A stretch of DNA of 64,000 nt from Bog-105 sp965277435 (GTDB taxonomy: Bacteria; Acidobacteriota; Terriglobia; Bryobacterales; Bryobacteraceae), in the NCBI GenBank assembly GCA_965277435.1, contig OZ255821.1:6324001-6388000 (forward strand), read 5' to 3'. This document shows, in pieces, positions 1-8,199 of the stretch (position 1 is its first letter; each line of letters starts with the position of its first letter). The position numbers were made by a program, and so were the translations under genes. The notes beneath the pieces are model-generated. The model had not been told where the DNA came from. It made no database searches and was given only the letters and a program-made list of their open reading frames with translations.

Positions 1-2085
1 GCCGAGGCCGCTCTGTTTCACGTCTCCCACAACGCCTACGATTTCGCGCATGGGCAGCTCGCCCGGGCCATAGCCGTTACCGATGCCCGGCCGAATGCGT
101 TTCCCGATCGCGTCTTGGTTAGGAAAGAAGCGCCGCGCCAAAGTACGGTTGACGATTACGACGGGGGGCGATTCAGCGCCGTCGTGTGCTGTGAAGTCCC
201 GACCCGCAATGAGTGGGATTGCCACGGTGCGGAAGTACGCCGGCTCGACCGCATTGAAATCGATCGATGGTCGTGACCCCATCGGAAGCGGCTGTCCCTC
301 CACTTCAACACTTGCCGTGATGTTGTCTCCAGTGAGTGGCAGCGATGCCGCGGCACTCGCCGACTTGACGCCTGGAAGAGCGCTGATTTGCGCCACAACG
401 TTTCGAAAGAATGCCAGCGCGGTGACTCCCGGCTTACCCGCGGGCGCGTCGAGCTGAAACGTCAGAACATGATGCGGGTCGAAACCTGGATCGACTCGCG
501 TGAGATGCAAGAAACTCTTAAGCAACAGACTTGCGCCAAGCAGCAGGACAACTGCTAACGCGATTTCGCTGACAACCAGCGCGCCGCGCAAGCGGTTGCG
601 CCCTTTCCCTTCGCTTCCGGAACCACGGCCACCCTCCTTTAAAGATTCGGTGAGACTGATCGGGGCGACCTCCAAGGCGGGAGCGAGACCGAACAAGATT
701 CCGGCCAGCAGCGAAACCGCAAAACCGAAGCTCAGCAGACGACCATCAAGGCCGATGGCATTCAAGCGTGGAACATAGGGGGGCATAATGCGTGTCAACA
801 GTCTCAGTGACCAGAGCGCCAAAGCAAGCCCCAAGCTGCCACCCAAAAGCGATAGCGTCACGCTTTCCGTCAGTAACTGGCAAGTGGCTCGCCACCTGCT
901 GGCGCCTAGTGCAGCCCTTAAGGCCATCTCCTTGCGCCGCCCGCCAGCTCGCGCCAGTAGTAAATTCGCGACATTGACGCAGACGATCAGCAGCACGCAG
1001 CCGACTGCCCCCAGCAGGACCAGCAGCGGAGTGCGGACCGGGCCGATCATACCCTGAATCTCCGGCACCACGCGCACCGTGCGCGGCTTATTCTCGGGAT
1101 GCTGCTTGTTCAGCACGCTTGTGATGGCTGCCATCTCGGCTTGTGCTTGCTGTTGTTTAACCCCGGGTTTCAGCAGGCCGACAACATCGAGGTAGTGCGC
1201 ACCTCGCTGTTCGGTCTCGGCGTTCGCGCCGCCTTGAGCGTCTATGGCGATGGTGGTCCACAGGTCGACGGGCTCCGCCTGAATGGGAAATTGAAATCCC
1301 TGCGGCATGACGCCGATCACCATAAATGGGTTGTCTCCGAGTTGAACGGTGCGGCCCAGCACAGAAGCGTCGGAGCCAAACTCTCGTTGCCACAGACTAT
1401 GACTAAGCAGCACAGGGTCCGCGCCACTGGTCGCCGAAGGCTTGTCCTCTCCGGGTAGAAATGAGCGTCCGAGTGCCGGAGTTACCGCGAGTAGAGAAAG
1501 CAGGTTCGCCGACACGATCGCCCCTTGTAGATGAAGCGGCTCACGGGGGCCGACGAGCGTAAACGAGTCTGTTCGAAAAACAGCCATGCCGTCGAAGGAG
1601 TGGCTGCGCGCTCGCCAATCTACGAAATCAAGGTAGGATGCCTCACCTCCAGTGCCCGTCGCGGCAATCACCGACTCCATGCGCACCAGGCGATCAGCTG
1701 TGGGAAAAGGCAGCGGTTTGAATACCACCGTGTCTACCACGCTAAAGATGGTGGTCGTCGCCCCGATACCCAGCGCCAGAGTCAGAATAGCGGTCACTGC
1801 GAAGCCGGGATTTCTCCTGAGGATCCGCAAGCCATAACGAAGGTCCTGAAGCAAGTTATCGAGCGAAACTCCAGCCCGGATGTCCCGCACGTTCTCCTTG
1901 ACGAGTTCCACTCCGCCCAGGTCGCGGCGCGCCTCTTGCATGGCCTCCTCGCGATCGAGTCCAGAGCGCGCCTTCTGTTCGGCCACAAGATCGACGTAGC
2001 TGCGGAGTTCCTGGTCGAGATCCTGATCTACCCGCCGCTTGTAGAGGATGTTGCGACAGAAATTGTAGAAGTGACGAAATGGCAC
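1..2085 (-). CDS. ADOP-family ABC transporter permease (C-terminus beyond the window)
   Basis: Inner-membrane permease of the MacB/FtsX type, the acidobacterial duplicated orphan permease family, which normally has two MacB_PCD + FtsX halves; the transported substrate is unknown. I translated the minus strand by hand: about 695 codons are open with no stop, running off the left edge. After an N-terminal charged helical region comes DLRYGLRILRRNPGF (about residue 80), the first membrane segment with IFSVVDTVVFKPLPF, a periplasmic MacB_PCD domain, then an FtsX core with NVANLLLARAGGRRKEMALR and a second MacB_PCD half (LPLTGDN, FFPNQDAIGKRIRPG). GTG start, with AGGA five bases upstream and seven bases after the PadR stop, indicating a PadR-permease operon. 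The missing piece should hold the last FtsX segments. Confidence 0.9.
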   Translation of the reverse strand, partial: MPFRHFYNFCRNILYKRRVDQDLDQELRSYVDLVAEQKARSGLDREEAMQEARRDLGGVELVKENVRDIRAGVSLDNLLQDLRYGLRILRRNPGFAVTAILTLALGIGATTTIFSVVDTVVFKPLPFPTADRLVRMESVIAATGTGGEASYLDFVDWRARSHSFDGMAVFRTDSFTLVGPREPLHLQGAIVSANLLSLLAVTPALGRSFLPGEDKPSATSGADPVLLSHSLWQREFGSDASVLGRTVQLGDNPFMVIGVMPQGFQFPIQAEPVDLWTTIAIDAQGGANAETEQRGAHYLDVVGLLKPGVKQQQAQAEMAAITSVLNKQHPENKPRTVRVVPEIQGMIGPVRTPLLVLLGAVGCVLLIVCVNVANLLLARAGGRRKEMALRAALGASRWRATCQLLTESVTLSLLGGSLGLALALWSLRLLTRIMPPYVPRLNAIGLDGRLLSFGFAVSLLAGILFGLAPALEVAPISLTESLKEGGRGSGSEGKGRNRLRGALVVSEIALAVVLLLGASLLLKSFLHLTRVDPGFDPHHVLTFQLDAPAGKPGVTALAFFRNVVAQISALPGVKSASAAASLPLTGDNITASVEVEGQPLPMGSRPSIDFNAVEPAYFRTVAIPLIAGRDFTAHDGAESPPVVIVNRTLARRFFPNQDAIGKRIRPGIGNGYGPGELPMREIVGVVGDVKQSGLG

Positions 2086-2092
2086 TTGCTTC

Positions 2093-2425
2093 CTAGGTAG
2101 CTCGTAGAGCGCTCGCGATAGCGAGTGAGATGCGTTCCCACTGCTCGGTTTCGGCATTCAGCTGACGGCGGCCCAACCTGGTGAGCCGGTAAAACTTGGC
2201 GCGCCGATTCGTCTCCGCCTCGCCCCAGGAAGAACTTAACCAGCCGGCTTGCTCCATGCGGTGCAGAGCTGGAAATAAAGAGCCGGGCTTGACCTCGAAA
2301 GTGCCATTTGTGATCTGTGCGACTCGGCGCGAAATTCCCATACCATGCAACTCTTCGAGCGCCAGCGACTTTAAAATCAGCAAATCGAGAGTGCCCTGCA
2401 GAAGATCCAAGCGTGAACCAGGCAT
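2093..2425 (-). CDS. PadR family transcriptional regulator
   Basis: Winged-helix DNA-binding regulator of 110 residues. It opens with LDLLQGTLDLLILKSL, then the PadR signature: GMGISRRVAQITNGTFEVKPGSLFPALHRMEQAGWL. C-terminal helices are short, as in the ADOP-linked PadR subfamily. I chose the ATG at 2425 because the QGTLDLLIL start is the family's usual N-terminus; the open frame continues 19 codons upstream without conserved sequence. It directly precedes the ADOP permease, so it probably represses that operon. Upstream, TGCTAA (2429-2434) and TTAGCA (2461-2466) form an inverted repeat that could be part of the operator, though the 26-base spacing is large. Confidence 0.92.
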   Translation of the reverse strand: MPGSRLDLLQGTLDLLILKSLALEELHGMGISRRVAQITNGTFEVKPGSLFPALHRMEQAGWLSSSWGEAETNRRAKFYRLTRLGRRQLNAETEQWERISLAIASALRAT

Positions 2426-2474
2426 AATTGCTAAAGACGATCTATAAGAACAATGCCAACTTAGCATAAGAGCG

Positions 2475-2672
2475 ATGAGCACTGCGAAAGAAATTGAGGA
2501 TGCCTTGCTGCGACTGCCCCCGGCCGAACTCGATGCTTTCAGAGCTTGGTTTACCGAGTTTGACGCAGCTGCCTGGGATCGTCAGATAGAAAACGACAGC
2601 GCGGCAGGACGCTTGGATTCGCTGGCTGCCGAAGCCATTGTCGACTTCCGCGCGACAACCTGCCACCACTGA
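2475..2672 (+). CDS. Antitoxin-like small protein, toxin partner apparently lost
   Basis: 65-residue acidic helical protein (KEIEDALLRLPPAELDAF, FDAAAWDRQIENDSAAGRL, AAEAIVDFRA). I recognise the layout from small antitoxin-like proteins that precede ParE/RelE-type toxins: an LPPAEL helix, then a W-D-R-Q-I/F region, then an LDxLAxEAxxDF tail. The usual C-terminal end is replaced by TTCHH. Immediately after it, at 2669-2701, another frame reads LKYFYSPFRS then stop, resembling the M-K-H-F-x-S-P-x-F-W start of such toxins. Only about ten codons of toxin would remain. The family call is from memory and the toxin remnant is inference. Confidence 0.55.
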   Translation: MSTAKEIEDALLRLPPAELDAFRAWFTEFDAAAWDRQIENDSAAGRLDSLAAEAIVDFRATTCHH

Positions 2673-2725
2673 AGTACTTCTATTCGCCTTTCCGGTCATA
2701 AGCTTTTTTGGCGGATCTTCATTAC

Positions 2726-3376
2726 CTACTTTCGACAACACCGCTTTAATGCCCAAGACGAAGGCGTTGCCAGCGACGACGACGTACAATCGCCCCAACG
2801 AGAGTCGGTCGGGAATAACACCGTGTACCAGTGTGTTTCCAAGCGATGGACTCGATCGAGCGGGCACGGTATCCCACTAACCAGGCGGTACACCCTCTCT
2901 TTCGAGAAGTTCAGCAATGAATCAGAAGGATCGTAGACAAGATACATCGTGGTTTCGCCTGCTCCAGCGAATCCCCACCCATCCCATTCGATGTGCTTTA
3001 ACTCGCCCGGCTTAGCTTGCCCTTGGGATAGCACGGCGGCTTTATAATGGCGAGCTTGCAACTTCCATCTGACCGTAGTCCTTAGGCTCTGCGGATCTCC
3101 TCGCTGGTACGCAATCAGAGCTGCCGAACTCGCGAAGAACACCCCGATTGCTCCTGCAATCCAGAGACACTGACGACGGTACATTCCGACCGCGGCGCAG
3201 AGTAACAGAAGAATAAAGGTGAGGGCTAAAGCAGGTATGCCAAGGAAGAAAATCAGCGTTTGTGTTGTATCGCCACCCGCCGCGGAGACGATCGCGCCAA
3301 AAAGTGCTGCCACGTAGACCAGCAAACGCCAGTCATACTTGCGCAATTGGGCAACCAACGAATTTCCCCCGGCCAC
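2726..3376 (-). CDS. Small integral membrane protein of unknown function
   Basis: 216 residues, GTG start. The GTG shares its last-read base with the TAG stop of the upstream enolase-superfamily gene (TAGTG), so the two are probably translationally coupled. Three hydrophobic segments are visible at about residues 17-35, 38-62 and 70-90, followed by a soluble C-terminal half of about 120 residues with WDGWGFAGAGETTMYLVYD and RLVSGIPCPLDRVHRLETHWY. The final 25 residues are low in hydrophobic pattern and could be a frameshifted tail. I do not recognise the family. Coupling suggests co-expression with the dehydratase, not a shared reaction. Confidence 0.7.
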   Translation of the reverse strand: MAGGNSLVAQLRKYDWRLLVYVAALFGAIVSAAGGDTTQTLIFFLGIPALALTFILLLLCAAVGMYRRQCLWIAGAIGVFFASSAALIAYQRGDPQSLRTTVRWKLQARHYKAAVLSQGQAKPGELKHIEWDGWGFAGAGETTMYLVYDPSDSLLNFSKERVYRLVSGIPCPLDRVHRLETHWYTVLFPTDSRWGDCTSSSLATPSSWALKRCCRK

Positions 3377-4701
3377 TACTGATTAATTACCGTGCCATCT
3401 TCACGCCGGACCACTCCCCAACCGCCATTGAAATACCCGCGCTCGCCCTTCTCCTTGCCAAACGGATACTTTGCCGCCGCCTTCTCGTTCACTTCCACAC
3501 CCCAGCCCGGCTTCTCGTTGGCGTACACGTAGCCATCGCGAAAGACCGGATACCCGGAAAACACCTCTTGCAGCTTGTCTGTAGGAAAGGTCCATTCCTG
3601 CACGCCGAAGTTATACGAGGCCAAATCGAGAGCCACATTCGCGCAGTGCCCTACGGGCGACACATCGCCCGGTCCATGCCATGCCGTCTTTACCTGAAAG
3701 GCTTCCGCCAGCATAGCGATCTTACGCGCCGGAGTAAGTCCTCCCGCCTGCGATATATGTACCCGGATGTAATCGATCACCGACGACTTGATTACGCTAT
3801 TCCATTCATGCGGGCTGTTAAACAATTCGCCCATGGCGAGCGGCGTCGTGCAGTTCGCCCGCACCTGTTTGAAGTAATCGATGTTCTCGGGCGACAGCAC
3901 GTCTTCCAGATAAAACAATCGGTATTGCTCTAAATCCTTCGCGAACTGCACGGCCAGCCGCGGCGGCAGCCGCTCATGCGCATCGTGCAACAGCTCGATC
4001 TCTCCGCCCAGTTCCTTGCGCGCCGCTTCAAACAGAGCTAGCGTTCTGCGTACATAACTACCCGGCTCAAACACCTGGTCCGGCGGCAGTTCTCCGGCCG
4101 TTGGTTCCGGCTGTCCCGACCCGCCTCCCGCGCCGTACGCCGCCTGCCCGGGCACACCCACCTGCAGCCGCACTACTTTGATTCCCCGCCCCATCAACTG
4201 CTTTGCCTGCGCGATCGTCTGCTCTTTCTCCGCGCCTGCCGCATGCGAGTAGATCATCGCGCCGCGTCGGCATTTGCCACCCAGCAATTCATACACCGGC
4301 ATGCCCGCCAGCCGTCCTTTGATGTCCCACAGCGCCTGGTCCACCCCGCTGATGGCATTGTTCAGCACCGGCCCGTTGCGCCAATAAGACGAGTTATACA
4401 TCGCCTCCCATAGATCTTCTATGCCATCCGTGGGACGGCCGATCAGAAAGGGCTTCAGGTACCGCTCGACCGCCGGCACTACCAAGTCCGCGCGCTGGGT
4501 AAAAGTCGCGCAGCCATACCCGTAGAGGCCGTCCTGATCCGTCTGTATCTTAACCACCACCAATCGCACGCCAGCCGGTGCGGTGGTGATGACTGATATA
4601 TCTCTTATCTTGGGAACGGACCTGCCCCGCAGCCAGGGAGCGGCCGCCATCGCCAGAAATCCGCGTCGTCCCAAGCCCGCTCGCGATTGAAATAAATCCA
4701 T
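3376..4701 (-). CDS. Mannonate dehydratase-like enolase superfamily enzyme, Tat-type leader
   Basis: Enolase-superfamily (mandelate racemase/muconate lactonizing) enzyme closest in motifs to the ManD/RspA group, which dehydrates D-mannonate or D-gluconate. Metal ligands appear as D240 (LLHDAHERL), E266 (FYLEDV) and E292 (AMGELFN), evenly 26 residues apart as in ManD; H242 and H342 (TAWHGPGD) fit the catalytic histidines. A 441-residue product is obtained from the ATG at 4701, beginning MDLFQSRAGLGRRGFLAMAA, a twin-arginine-like export leader. The open frame extends 106 codons further upstream into the preceding gene, but that part lacks family sequence. The exported location is unusual for ManD, and substrate is not certain. 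Confidence 0.88.
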   Translation of the reverse strand: MDLFQSRAGLGRRGFLAMAAAPWLRGRSVPKIRDISVITTAPAGVRLVVVKIQTDQDGLYGYGCATFTQRADLVVPAVERYLKPFLIGRPTDGIEDLWEAMYNSSYWRNGPVLNNAISGVDQALWDIKGRLAGMPVYELLGGKCRRGAMIYSHAAGAEKEQTIAQAKQLMGRGIKVVRLQVGVPGQAAYGAGGGSGQPEPTAGELPPDQVFEPGSYVRRTLALFEAARKELGGEIELLHDAHERLPPRLAVQFAKDLEQYRLFYLEDVLSPENIDYFKQVRANCTTPLAMGELFNSPHEWNSVIKSSVIDYIRVHISQAGGLTPARKIAMLAEAFQVKTAWHGPGDVSPVGHCANVALDLASYNFGVQEWTFPTDKLQEVFSGYPVFRDGYVYANEKPGWGVEVNEKAAAKYPFGKEKGERGYFNGGWGVVRREDGTVINQ

Positions 4702-4738
4702 GGTTCCTGTGATCTGATTCACTGCGGAACCAATTGTA

Positions 4739-6304
4739 TTACCGGCGTCTCCCAAAACTTCGTCCGGCCGAACGCGGTGCGCGCCCGAAGCGCGAGCCAC
4801 TCGAAGGCATGGCCGATTTCGCCGCTCCAAACTTCTGTCCGCCCGGCGATGCGCCGCTTCCATAACGCGAGCCTGCAAACCCGCCCGCAGACGGTGAAGC
4901 CGGCGCGCGCGCGCCCTGCCCGTTGCTTCCAAAGCGCGACCCCGCATAGCCGCCGCTGCTGCCCGACGCGTATTTCGACCCCGCAAATCCGCCCATCTGC
5001 ACATACCGGCTGTCCGCATAGCTCTTCTGCGTGAACGTGCCGCTCGAGCCGTATTTCGGTTTACCAGTATTGAAATCCTGTCCGTAATACGACGTGCCTG
5101 CCCGTTGCGCCTGTTGATAGCGGGACCAGTCCGTGCTCGGAATCGGCTGATAGTAGCGCGGCGAAAGCAAATTTCGCAGAATCAGATACTGCGGCAGCCA
5201 GGTCCAGAATGAGCCGCCATCACGCTGCTCCCAATAGCCGTATTGATTGCGCCCTTGCTCTGGGGATGCCATGTAAGCAAAGCCCGGAGGCTCTGGGGTC
5301 TTATTCGCCTCGCTATCGTATTTGCCGTAATCCTTGTGCGCCAGCGTCATACCGACGTTCTTCGACCACGCCTGCCACTCGCCAGGGGACAGGTTTTGCC
5401 ACGCTTCGGTAGAGCTGGTCGTGCCATCTTGCTGCGGCGCTGGAACCGTCGTCACTACCTGTTTCACCTTGGCGCGATAGTTCTCCGGCTGGCGCTCCAG
5501 GTCTTCGAGAATCTTGTCCCACTCCGTGTAAACCTGTGCGCTCAATTGAGAAAGATGATCGGCATCTTCCGGTCCCGGCGCGCGCCCCAGTTGATCCTGT
5601 ATGTCGAGCGCCTGCGCGTAATCTACCGCCGTCAACTGGTCGCCCGGCTTGGCTTCCAGGGTCTTCGCCGTTCGCTGCCAATCCGTTGCTTTCTTCTGGC
5701 TGGTCACCAGCGCATTCAGCCGCTCGCTCAGATCCGCTCGCTTCGCCGGCCAATCGTTCTCCGCTTTCTCGACTTTTTGCGAGAGCCCCACATAATCCGC
5801 ACCCGCCAGCTTATTCGCCGACGACTCAATCGACTGCAATGCATCGGGAAAATTGCGCTTGAATGCGACTCGCTTCCCGTACGCGTCGTAGACCGGGGTC
5901 GTCTCGTCCTCGGCGCGCAAGCGGAGTTGCCGCTCTTCGCGCAGCAGCCGGTCGACTGCTGTCATCGTGCTTCGTTTGTTTTGGCGGCTGAGTTGGTCCA
6001 ATTTCGCTGCCACGCCGGCCGCCTGCGTCAACAAAGCTTCTGACTGCTTGTATTGCCTCGCCCACTCCGGATCGAATCCGGGCGCACGGAACAACTCTGG
6101 ATCGCTGGTTACGGCCTTTGCTACCGTGCCGCGCTGTTCCTCTATATTGCGCTTCGAAGTGTCCAGCCGGTGCTGCTCCGAAACGATATCCGCTTTTACC
6201 TGCGCCGGCAGCCCCACAAACAGCAGTGCAAATAAACCTACCAGCGCCGCCAGAATCAATGCCAGTACAAAAGTCGCTGCACTGACACTCGATTTCGTTT
6301 CCAT
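4739..6304 (-). CDS. Membrane-anchored coiled-coil protein with Gly/Ser/Arg-rich repeat tail (PspA operon)
   Basis: 521 residues. One N-terminal membrane helix (about residues 8-32, ATFVLALILAALVGLFALL) is followed by a long charged helical region (about 35-290) likely to form coiled coils. Then comes a Tyr/Trp/Pro-rich stretch, and finally about 100 residues of degenerate repeats of the form GGFAGSRYGSG ending in RSFGRRR. It is the last of four genes transcribed together downstream of PspA (21-base gap to the gene before). The architecture recalls E. coli YgiB/YjfM-like proteins with glycine-rich tails, but I see no sequence motif proving that. Probable role: membrane partner in envelope stress or membrane remodelling. 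Confidence 0.75.
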   Translation of the reverse strand: METKSSVSAATFVLALILAALVGLFALLFVGLPAQVKADIVSEQHRLDTSKRNIEEQRGTVAKAVTSDPELFRAPGFDPEWARQYKQSEALLTQAAGVAAKLDQLSRQNKRSTMTAVDRLLREERQLRLRAEDETTPVYDAYGKRVAFKRNFPDALQSIESSANKLAGADYVGLSQKVEKAENDWPAKRADLSERLNALVTSQKKATDWQRTAKTLEAKPGDQLTAVDYAQALDIQDQLGRAPGPEDADHLSQLSAQVYTEWDKILEDLERQPENYRAKVKQVVTTVPAPQQDGTTSSTEAWQNLSPGEWQAWSKNVGMTLAHKDYGKYDSEANKTPEPPGFAYMASPEQGRNQYGYWEQRDGGSFWTWLPQYLILRNLLSPRYYQPIPSTDWSRYQQAQRAGTSYYGQDFNTGKPKYGSSGTFTQKSYADSRYVQMGGFAGSKYASGSSGGYAGSRFGSNGQGARAPASPSAGGFAGSRYGSGASPGGQKFGAAKSAMPSSGSRFGRAPRSAGRSFGRRR

Positions 6305-6325
6305 TTTTTGTAAAACCTTTACAAA

Positions 6326-6901
6326 CTAACCGCGATACACCGTCACATCCCCCGCGTTCACCTGCTGCGCCAGATACGCCATGAATGGCTGGTCCGCAAA
6401 TTTCCTCACCGTGAGCACACGCGTGCCGTTTTCCTCCTGGAACCGCCACGCATAACACCCGGCGCCCTGCACTTCACTCTCGCCAAAAATCCCGATCTCC
6501 CGACTCCAGCGGTACTTCCACGTTTTATCCTCGAACTCGAAGAAATCCGCCGGGTTCTGCCGCTTATCGATTTCTCCCAGATCGCCCTCCGCTAAGCCGA
6601 GTTCGTCCAGCGTGATCTGCCGCGCATCGAACCAGCCCAGGACCAGACCTTCGTCGTCCTTGTGCACTTCGAGAGTGATCCGGCGATTTCGATACAGTCC
6701 GCTCAACTCCGTCCATCGCTTTTCGCCGAACTCGACCATGGCCCGGCGATCGACCGTGAAATCGAGATCGGAAAATTCGTCACCCACGCCCACAATCGAC
6801 AGAGTGTCTCCGACTCGCCCATCAGTTACCTTTAAATTCGCCAGGTCCTCCATTTTCGAAGGATCGACCCGCGTGGGCCCGTTCTTACTGCCGAAGATCA
6901 T
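6326..6901 (-). CDS. Beta-rich PspA-operon partner, possibly DUF4178-like
   Basis: 191-residue soluble protein with no signal peptide. It is rich in predicted strands and acidic residues (VGDTLSIVGVGDEFSD, WTELSGLYRNRRITLEVH, TWKYRWSREIGIFGE). The pattern of a compact beta domain next to PspA suggests the DUF4178 or YjfK (DUF2491) type, both known by comparative genomics as PspA neighbours, but I cannot decide between them from sequence alone. Only three bases separate it from the pspA-like gene, so it is surely cotranscribed. Starts MIFGSKNGPTRVDPSKMEDL. Confidence 0.7.
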   Translation of the reverse strand: MIFGSKNGPTRVDPSKMEDLANLKVTDGRVGDTLSIVGVGDEFSDLDFTVDRRAMVEFGEKRWTELSGLYRNRRITLEVHKDDEGLVLGWFDARQITLDELGLAEGDLGEIDKRQNPADFFEFEDKTWKYRWSREIGIFGESEVQGAGCYAWRFQEENGTRVLTVRKFADQPFMAYLAQQVNAGDVTVYRG

Positions 6902-6904
6902 GCG

Positions 6905-7639
6905 TTAACGGCCCTGCCCCGAAGGCAGGCTCAACGGAATAGTCGGCTTCGGCAGCGCGCGCTCCCGCTTGAGTGCTTCCAGTTGCGCGTCGACCGAATG
7001 ATCGCCCAATTGCGCGAACTGGGCTTCCAAACTCTGATCTTTCGTCGCTGATCCTAATTCCTGGAAGGCCTTGGCGGTCGCTTCTTCCTTCGCCACGCGC
7101 TCCTCGAAATGGGACAACTGGGCGAACGCATTGTCGCCCTTCGCCACGCCCGCCATCGCCTCGGCCACTTTCTTCTGCGCCGTGGCCGCATTCTTACGCG
7201 CGACCAAGGTCGTCGCTGTCCGCTCGCCTTCGTCGATTTTGCGCTTCAACTCCGTGACTTGCGACTTCAAATTATCGCTCGCCTGCCGCGCCTGCTCGAT
7301 CGCGGACTGCATGGCAGACACCTGCTGATCCGACTCCGCTTTCTTGCCCAGCGCCTTCTTCGCGAGGTCCTCGTTTCCTGCATCGAGCGCCTGGTTCGCG
7401 CGAGCTTTCCAATCGGCCGATTGCCGTTCGTACTTCTGATACTCGGCATCCAGACGGTTGTAATTGCTCATCGCCACCGCCGACGACCGGACCACGTTGT
7501 TCAACTCTTCCTTCATGTCCGCGATCGTCTGCCGGACGGTGGTATCGAAATTCGCATCCTCGAAAGCGCTCACCGCGTCGCTCGCCTGCCCGCGCACCAC
7601 CCGGCCGCTCCGTCCGAATAAATCTGAAAAGAAGCCCAT
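6905..7639 (-). CDS. PspA/IM30 (Vipp1) family membrane-remodelling protein
   Basis: 244-residue ESCRT-III-like protein that would bind and remodel the inner membrane under envelope stress. Begins MGFFSDLFGRSGRVVRGQAS, the usual amphipathic start, followed by an almost entirely helical, charged coiled-coil core to about residue 215 (DTTVRQTIADMKEELNNVV, EYQKYERQSADWKARANQAL, DNLKSQVTELKRKIDE). It most resembles the E. coli YjfJ subtype of PspA. It lies second in a four-gene operon, 31 bases after a small chaperone-like protein and 3 bases before a beta-rich partner. No pspF or pspBC gene is adjacent, so control must differ from the enterobacterial psp system. Confidence 0.9.
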   Translation of the reverse strand: MGFFSDLFGRSGRVVRGQASDAVSAFEDANFDTTVRQTIADMKEELNNVVRSSAVAMSNYNRLDAEYQKYERQSADWKARANQALDAGNEDLAKKALGKKAESDQQVSAMQSAIEQARQASDNLKSQVTELKRKIDEGERTATTLVARKNAATAQKKVAEAMAGVAKGDNAFAQLSHFEERVAKEEATAKAFQELGSATKDQSLEAQFAQLGDHSVDAQLEALKRERALPKPTIPLSLPSGQGR

Positions 7640-7670
7640 ATCTTTAATCTCCCAATTCGCTCGTTATTCT

Positions 7671-8087
7671 TCAGGCCAGATGCTGCAACAGCTTTCGCGC
7701 CACCGATAAATCCGCCAACAGAAAATCCAGACACGACAAAATATCATCCTCATCGTCGGGCCCCAATTCCTGCAGCTTCGCAAAATTGCTTAGGGCAATC
7801 GTCGTCTCGCCATTCGCCATTCCATACAGCTGAAAATGCGAGGTTGAAATGCCGTTGTCGGATTTCAACATTACCCGTAGAACGTCCGGCGTCAACTTCG
7901 CTTCGGCCACCGTCAGACAGGTTAACGAAAAGAAGATCACCTGCCCTTCCAAGAACGCCCGCACCGTGATTCCGGTATCCGGCTGGCGAATCGAAAAAAC
8001 ATTCGGCGACACGTCTTCTATGTCAAAACCATTCTCCGCGAGTATGGCGTGTATATGTGCGCTACTTATCGTTTCTGTTACAGGCAT
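7671..8087 (-). CDS. Small CesT/YbjN- or DUF2170 (YjfI)-like protein, first gene of the PspA operon
   Basis: 138-residue acidic cytoplasmic protein. An alpha/beta pattern is visible: IHAILAENGFDIEDV, then strand-rich TGITVRAFLEGQVIFFSLTCL, a helix, strands with GETTIALSNFA, and a C-terminal helix ending LLADLSVARKLLQHLA. This is the layout of type III secretion chaperone-like and YbjN/DUF2170 proteins. E. coli places the DUF2170 protein YjfI directly ahead of PspA-like YjfJ, and the order here is the same. Assignment rests on length, secondary-structure pattern and position. It starts the operon; the divergent LprI-like gene lies 112 bases away. Confidence 0.65.
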   Translation of the reverse strand: MPVTETISSAHIHAILAENGFDIEDVSPNVFSIRQPDTGITVRAFLEGQVIFFSLTCLTVAEAKLTPDVLRVMLKSDNGISTSHFQLYGMANGETTIALSNFAKLQELGPDDEDDILSCLDFLLADLSVARKLLQHLA

Positions 8088-8143
8088 ATGTCTTGTTTCT
8101 CCGCTGTGTTCCCTCTGCGCCGCTGTCGTCCAAATAAACGGGT

Positions 8144-8172
8144 AACACAGTGTGAAAGTTCAACACAAGTGT
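8144..8172. promoter_or_regulatory. Candidate operator: two AACACA(A)GTGT repeats between divergent genes
   Basis: In the 112-base gap between the PspA operon (leftward) and the LprI-like gene (rightward) there are two near-identical copies of AACACA(A)GTGT, at 8144-8153 and 8162-8172, 18 bases apart. They would lie on one face of the helix at less than two turns. This is a plausible binding site for a regulator controlling one or both promoters. No clear sigma-54 element is seen. Confidence 0.3.
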
Positions 8173-8199
8173 ATAGAGTAGGAATCGACCAATCCGATC

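Noticed and set aside
3376..5019. Longer 547-residue start for the ManD-like enzyme
   Set aside because: The extra 106 residues are Arg/Ala-rich shadow of the upstream PspA-operon gene; ATG 4701 gives a recognisable leader.
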